This document shows, piece after piece, positions 60,687 through 64,000 of a stretch of 64,000 bases of DNA (its first letter is position 1; each line of letters starts with the position of its first letter). The translations under genes were made by a program, and so were the position numbers. Under the pieces are notes generated by a model. It worked only from the letters and a program-made list of their open reading frames with translations. It ran no database searches and had not been told where the DNA came from. Origin of the DNA: an uncultured Chloroflexota bacterium (GTDB lineage Bacteria; Chloroflexota; Chloroflexia; Thermomicrobiales; UBA6265). Location of the stretch: positions 1 to 64,000 of the forward strand of contig CALGSZ010000105.1 of NCBI GenBank assembly GCA_937901745.1, given 5' to 3'.

Positions 60687-61685
60687 CTATGGCCCCGGGG
60701 TCGGCCTCGGCGCGGCCGCGCTCTCGGCTTCCGTATTCGGCGACGGGGCGCCCGGGCGCGTATCGTCGCTGGAAGTGGTAGCGGGAACTCGAGCGGCTGG
60801 CTCTCGACGCGCCAGCGCCACTCCGGCGAAGATGAGCGCCGCCCCCGCGAGCTGCGCGGTCCCGAACGACTCATCGAGGAAGAGGAACGCGAGCACGCCG
60901 GTGATGACGGGGATGAGGTAGAGGTACGGCACCGTCCGTCCGACGCCACGCCGCCCAATCGCCCAGCCCCACAGCGTATAGGCGACGAGCATGGACAACG
61001 CCCCGGCGTAGAGCACCGCGATCCAGCCTTGCGCCCCAATGCCACCCCAATCCTCGCGCAGCAGCGCGGGGAGCGTGATGGGGAAGACGGCGATGAGCCC
61101 GATCAGCACCGACCAGGCAGTCATTAGAGGCGAGCCGTAGGTCCGCACGATCGGCCGGGTCGCCAATCCGTAGATAGCGAAGCTAAACGCTGCCAGCAGA
61201 TTTAGCACGTCGCCAAGCGCGGGACGCCCAGCCGCGAGCTTCTCGCCGACGAAGACGGCCGCGCCGGCGAATGCGAACGCGACGCCTAGCCACTGCACTG
61301 GGCGCACGCGCTCGAGCTTGAGCGTCGATGCGAGCAGCAACGTAAAGACCGGGCCGAGGGAGACGATGATCGCCGACGAGAACGCCGATGTCCGCGACAG
61401 CCCAACGGTGAAGAGGAGGTTGTAGGCGGCGAAGCCAGTGATACCGGTTAGGAAGAACTGCCCGTAATCCTCGCGGCGAATCCGTAGGTCAGCCCCACGC
61501 CAAATGAGCCACCCGAACAGCAGCGTCACGACGATCGCGAAGCGGAGCGCCACGTAGGTATACGGGCTCAGCCGAACGTTGAGGACGGATTTGGTGAGAA
61601 CGTTGTTGCCCGCCCAAATCAGGGCGACGAGGAGCATCGCTCCATCGGCGATGTCGAGGCGAGGTGATGAGGAAGACCGATTCAC
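60687..61685 (-). CDS. EamA-family (DMT superfamily) transporter
   Basis: This 332-residue protein has about ten transmembrane helices in two EamA repeats, with ALIWAGNNVLTKSVL at the start and GVLAFLFLDESFGTAQLAGAALIFAGVAL near residue 265 as repeat landmarks. The last 45 residues are a polar Pro/Ala/Glu-rich tail. The GTG start at 61685 has only a weak ribosome binding site. Probably exports amino acids or metabolites. Confidence 0.88.
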   Translation of the reverse strand: MNRSSSSPRLDIADGAMLLVALIWAGNNVLTKSVLNVRLSPYTYVALRFAIVVTLLFGWLIWRGADLRIRREDYGQFFLTGITGFAAYNLLFTVGLSRTSAFSSAIIVSLGPVFTLLLASTLKLERVRPVQWLGVAFAFAGAAVFVGEKLAAGRPALGDVLNLLAAFSFAIYGLATRPIVRTYGSPLMTAWSVLIGLIAVFPITLPALLREDWGGIGAQGWIAVLYAGALSMLVAYTLWGWAIGRRGVGRTVPYLYLIPVITGVLAFLFLDESFGTAQLAGAALIFAGVALARREPAARVPATTSSDDTRPGAPSPNTEAESAAAPRPTPGP

Positions 61686-61817
61686 ACCGGATAAACCCTA
61701 TGCTGAACGACCGCGTGCTGCATGGCGCCTCGGCCGGTCAGCGCCGGTCTGGGGGAAGCATAACCCGTCGGAGTGAACGAGAGGGAGGATGGGATTTTGG
61801 GGAGTCTTCTGGGGGAT

Positions 61818-62672
61818 TCAGTGAAGTGTTGCGCCTTCGTGTGCTAACAGTCGTTGCTTGATCTCGATACCACCGGCGTAGCCACCAAGCGAGGAATCGG
61901 AACGGACGATGCGGTGGCAGGGGACAATAATCGGAATCGGGTTACGCCCGAGTGCGTTGCCAACCGCTCGCGTCGCCCCGGGACGCCCTACCCGCTGGGC
62001 GATATCCCGGTACGTCGCGAGATGGCCATAGGGTACTTCCGCGGTGGCAAGGAGGACGGCGCGCGTGAACGCCGGTACGCCGGAAAAGTCGAGCGGAACC
62101 TCGAATCGGTTCCGCTCTCCCCGGAAATACTCCTGGAGCTGACGCGCAATCCATTCAATGGCAACGCCATTCGCGGTCGGGGCGAAACCTCGGCGCTCCA
62201 AATGGCGGCGGAATGCTTCCTCCGTCTCATTGACGCCGAAGCCGACCTCGCATACGCCTTGATCGCTCGCCGCGACGAAGAGCGGCCCAACCGGGCTTTC
62301 GATCCGGGCATAGGCGGCACGACGCAAACGCTTGGCCAAGAACGTAAGCGGCGGCGGCGTTGGTCGTTCTGCTTCCAGGGTTTCGGCAAGGCGGTCGAGG
62401 GCGGTATTGACGAACTCGTAGCGGGCAAGCATGTCGCGGCAGTAGCTGCACTCTTTGGTGTGTCGCACGACCCACTGGCGGTCGGCTGGATCGAGGTCCT
62501 TCAGCACCAGCGCCGGCATCGCATCGCAGGCAACGTCGCACACATCAATGCCCATCTGGTCGGCGAGCCTCGCGAGGTCCATTGGGGGGGCGACGGCGAC
62601 TCGCTGCGGAATCACCTGCGGCTTCGTGACGTTCCGGCGTGCGATAGGGTGCGTGGACATGGCAGTATCCAT
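61818..62672 (-). CDS. Anti-sigma zinc finger fused to O6-alkylguanine-DNA methyltransferase
   Basis: This 284-residue protein has two parts. Residues 41-90 look like a zinc-associated anti-sigma (ZAS/zf-HC2) domain: Cys45 and Cys49 precede His71, Cys75 and Cys78 in the spacing H-x3-C-x2-C (HTKECSYC). Residues 120-284 are a complete Ogt/Ada-C methyltransferase, with helix-turn-helix TYRDIAQRVGRPGATRAVG near 220 and the alkyl-accepting Cys252 in IPIIVPCHRIV. It lies 54 bases after an ECF sigma factor gene. Self-alkylation of Cys252 could change the anti-sigma domain and free the sigma factor (inference). Confidence 0.82.
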   Translation of the reverse strand: MDTAMSTHPIARRNVTKPQVIPQRVAVAPPMDLARLADQMGIDVCDVACDAMPALVLKDLDPADRQWVVRHTKECSYCRDMLARYEFVNTALDRLAETLEAERPTPPPLTFLAKRLRRAAYARIESPVGPLFVAASDQGVCEVGFGVNETEEAFRRHLERRGFAPTANGVAIEWIARQLQEYFRGERNRFEVPLDFSGVPAFTRAVLLATAEVPYGHLATYRDIAQRVGRPGATRAVGNALGRNPIPIIVPCHRIVRSDSSLGGYAGGIEIKQRLLAHEGATLH

Positions 62673-62726
62673 CCAGCTCAGCTTGCGGGTCGGCGCGGGA
62701 TGGTCGCCCCGTGACGCCCATTCCGG

Positions 62727-63326
62727 TTAGAGACGGTCACCGAAGCGCTCCCGTAACTTGCGCAGCGCCTCATGAACGTTGGCGCGTGCGGCCGCTTCGC
62801 TGCACTTCAAGGTGCTCGCGATCTCGTCGTAGCCCATGTCGTGATATTTTCGCAGAATCAGCGCAATGCGCTGCTTCGCGGGCAAGCTCAAGACAAAGGC
62901 CTTTATCTCAGCCAGGATGTCCCGTGCGTCCAGGCTCGCCGCGTAGTCGACCGGATCGGCCGCGACATTCGCCTCTACCGCTGCATCGAGCGGTCCCTCG
63001 CGCCCAGCCTTGCGCCGGCTGCTGAGGAAGGTGTTCGTCGCGATACGGTACAGCCAGGCCCGGTAATTGGCTTGGCTGTCGAGCCGACCGAACGCTCGGT
63101 AGGCCTTGAGCATCGTCTCCTGGTAAAGATCGTCAGCATCCGCCTGATTTCGAGTCAGGTGGAGAGCAAAACGATAGATCTCCGCTTGGTGGCGCTCCAC
63201 CAGCGACTCGAACGACACCGGAGGCACGCCCTCCAAGTTGGAGTGCAGCCCTTCCGCGCCCGAAGTTGGCTTGGCGACCGTGAGCGTCATATTGAGCGGT
63301 GCTCCGGCGGTCTCCTGCCCGATCAC
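62727..63326 (-). CDS. ECF-type RNA polymerase sigma factor
   Basis: This 199-residue sigma factor has region 2 at about residues 40-105 (FESLVERHQAEIYRFALHLT, ADDLYQETMLKAYRAF, YRAWLYRIATNTF) and region 4 at about 137-199 (SLPAKQRIALILRKYHDMGYDEIA then the recognition helix). The start is GTG 63326 after AGGGGG; an ATG at 63290 is possible. It is followed by the anti-sigma/methyltransferase fusion, so the two probably form a regulatory pair controlling DNA-alkylation response genes. Confidence 0.9.
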   Translation of the reverse strand: MIGQETAGAPLNMTLTVAKPTSGAEGLHSNLEGVPPVSFESLVERHQAEIYRFALHLTRNQADADDLYQETMLKAYRAFGRLDSQANYRAWLYRIATNTFLSSRRKAGREGPLDAAVEANVAADPVDYAASLDARDILAEIKAFVLSLPAKQRIALILRKYHDMGYDEIASTLKCSEAAARANVHEALRKLRERFGDRL

Positions 63327-63352
63327 GGTCGCCCCCTGGCGCCGTTGCTACT

Positions 63353-63368
63353 GTTATAACGTATAAAC
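63353..63368 (-). promoter_or_regulatory. AT-rich palindrome in the sigma factor promoter region
   Basis: The perfect palindrome GTTATAAC (63353-63360) abuts GTATAAAC, giving a short AT-rich patch in otherwise GC-rich DNA, about 27 bases upstream of the sigma factor GTG. It may be the -10 region of its promoter or an operator; no clear -35 was found. Confidence 0.35.
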
Positions 63369-63618
63369 CCCGATTCGTGTGAGATTGCAGGCTTATCAAG
63401 CGCCCCAAATGCCTTCCTTAGGCGCGTTACCCCTGTACGTACGCGGGCATTTCGAGTAGCATTGATTTGGTGCCCCGCCGCAACAGGCCGAGCGCGAGCC
63501 ATGCCTCCCGCGGCTGTCGCTCGCCGCGCCAAGCGTCTGCCCGTGTCGCGCGCTCCGTGTAGCGCCACGGCGGGCAGGATCGCGACATCGAACGAACGAG
63601 GGTGGAGGGTACGAAGCG

Positions 63619-64000
63619 ATGGTGTTGGGCGTCTCGCGCCTGCGTCTCTGGCCACGCGGCAAGTTCGTCGAGGCGATGGCGATCGCCCCTGAACTCCGAG
63701 CGCAGCCGGAGAGCGAGATCAAGCACTGGATCGCTGAGCGAGGCGACGTGCTGTTCGAAGCCGAGGGCGAGATTTTCGGCGGCTTCCCCGGCTTCGCCGA
63801 GCGGGGCGGTCGCCTGGAGCGAGCGCGCCTGCGCGTGACCCAGCGCTACCTTCTCGTCAATGAGCGCGAACCCACCGGCTTCGGCATTCCGATCTCCTTG
63901 ATCGAGGGCATCGTTCTCACACCCCTTTCGCCGTGGGACGAGCTTGGCTTGCAGGTGCTCTACCGGCACGGAGACCTCTCACGCCTGTTCGCGATCCGAT
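63619..64000 (+). CDS. Unknown protein, partial (runs off the window)
   Basis: An open frame starts at ATG 63619, with GGAGGGT about ten bases upstream, and stays open to the last base (127 codons visible). The predicted sequence includes IKHWIAERGDVLFEAEGEIFGG and RLRVTQRYLLVNEREPTGFGIPISLIEGIVLTPLSP, a pattern reminiscent of bacterial PH/GRAM-like domains, though I cannot assign a family. It is divergent from the ECF sigma gene. Because the stop is beyond the window, size and function are unknown. Confidence 0.6.
   Translation, partial: MVLGVSRLRLWPRGKFVEAMAIAPELRAQPESEIKHWIAERGDVLFEAEGEIFGGFPGFAERGGRLERARLRVTQRYLLVNEREPTGFGIPISLIEGIVLTPLSPWDELGLQVLYRHGDLSRLFAIR

Noticed and set aside
1..64000. 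tRNA, rRNA, CRISPR arrays, transposases or prophage genes
   Set aside because: None could be supported by sequence patterns in this window.

Overview
The window is very GC-rich bacterial chromosome with short intergenic gaps, many GTG and a few TTG starts, and clear purine-rich ribosome binding sites. It is dominated by sugar/polyol ABC transporters, with a molybdenum hydroxylase, a deazaflavin-type oxidoreductase and clustered universal stress proteins. This mix resembles a heterotrophic Chloroflexota of the Thermomicrobia (Sphaerobacter-like) type. That placement is my inference from gene content, not a search result. No rRNA, tRNA, CRISPR array, phage or transposase gene was recognised.

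Layout. 1-5.0 kb (+): hydantoinase/oxoprolinase subunits A and B, a small Cys-rich zinc protein and an amidohydrolase. 5.1-13.5 kb (-): an operon for a GlpSTPQUV-like solute transporter (binding protein, two permeases, small membrane protein, two non-identical ATPases), ending with a triosephosphate-isomerase-like protein and a PfkB kinase. 14.0-18.4 kb (-): a four-subunit molybdenum hydroxylase, with its large subunit split into two genes, and a cyclase-family hydrolase. 18.7-26.9 kb (-): a second ABC sugar transporter with two ATPases, a 2-hydroxyacid dehydrogenase and an FGGY kinase. 27.3-34.6 kb (+), divergent: a DeoR regulator, a HAD phosphatase, a DhaK-DhaL fusion kinase, an RpiB-like isomerase, two Gfo/Idh oxidoreductases and a sugar epimerase/isomerase. 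34.7-38.4 kb (+): a peptide/solute binding protein and two permeases without ATPases. 38.7-41.6 kb (+): an ABC-2 exporter and a cation exchanger behind a structured leader. 41.6-49.9 kb: a stress/dormancy cluster (three tandem universal stress proteins, SIMPL protein, PAP2 phosphatase, DUF2243 protein, LigB-like dioxygenase, hibernation factor, a broken response regulator, a deazaflavin-dependent oxidoreductase). 50.0-53.7 kb: a hydrolase remnant, an HpaBC-type two-component monooxygenase, methylglyoxal synthase and a DUF624-like protein. 53.9-57.2 kb (-): a third sugar ABC transporter without ATPase. 57.5-61.7 kb: protein-isoaspartate methyltransferase, a KtrAB potassium system and an EamA exporter. 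61.8-63.3 kb (-): an ECF sigma factor followed by a protein that joins an anti-sigma zinc finger to an O6-alkylguanine-DNA methyltransferase. A further + strand gene runs off the right edge.

How the genes work together. The three sugar systems share one plan: binding protein first, then permeases, then ATPases when present, then catabolic enzymes. The DhaK-DhaL/RpiB pair, the TIM-like protein and the FGGY/PfkB kinases suggest import and phosphorylation of C4 or related polyols and ketoses. The most striking single item is the sigma/anti-sigma-methyltransferase pair at 61.8-63.3 kb, which looks like a DNA-alkylation-responsive transcription switch built differently from Ada. Other notable items are an ABC importer whose two ATPases together predict one intact and one degenerate ATP site, the split molybdenum subunit, hairpins placed just after binding-protein genes, and a pair of G-rich/C-rich inverted elements.
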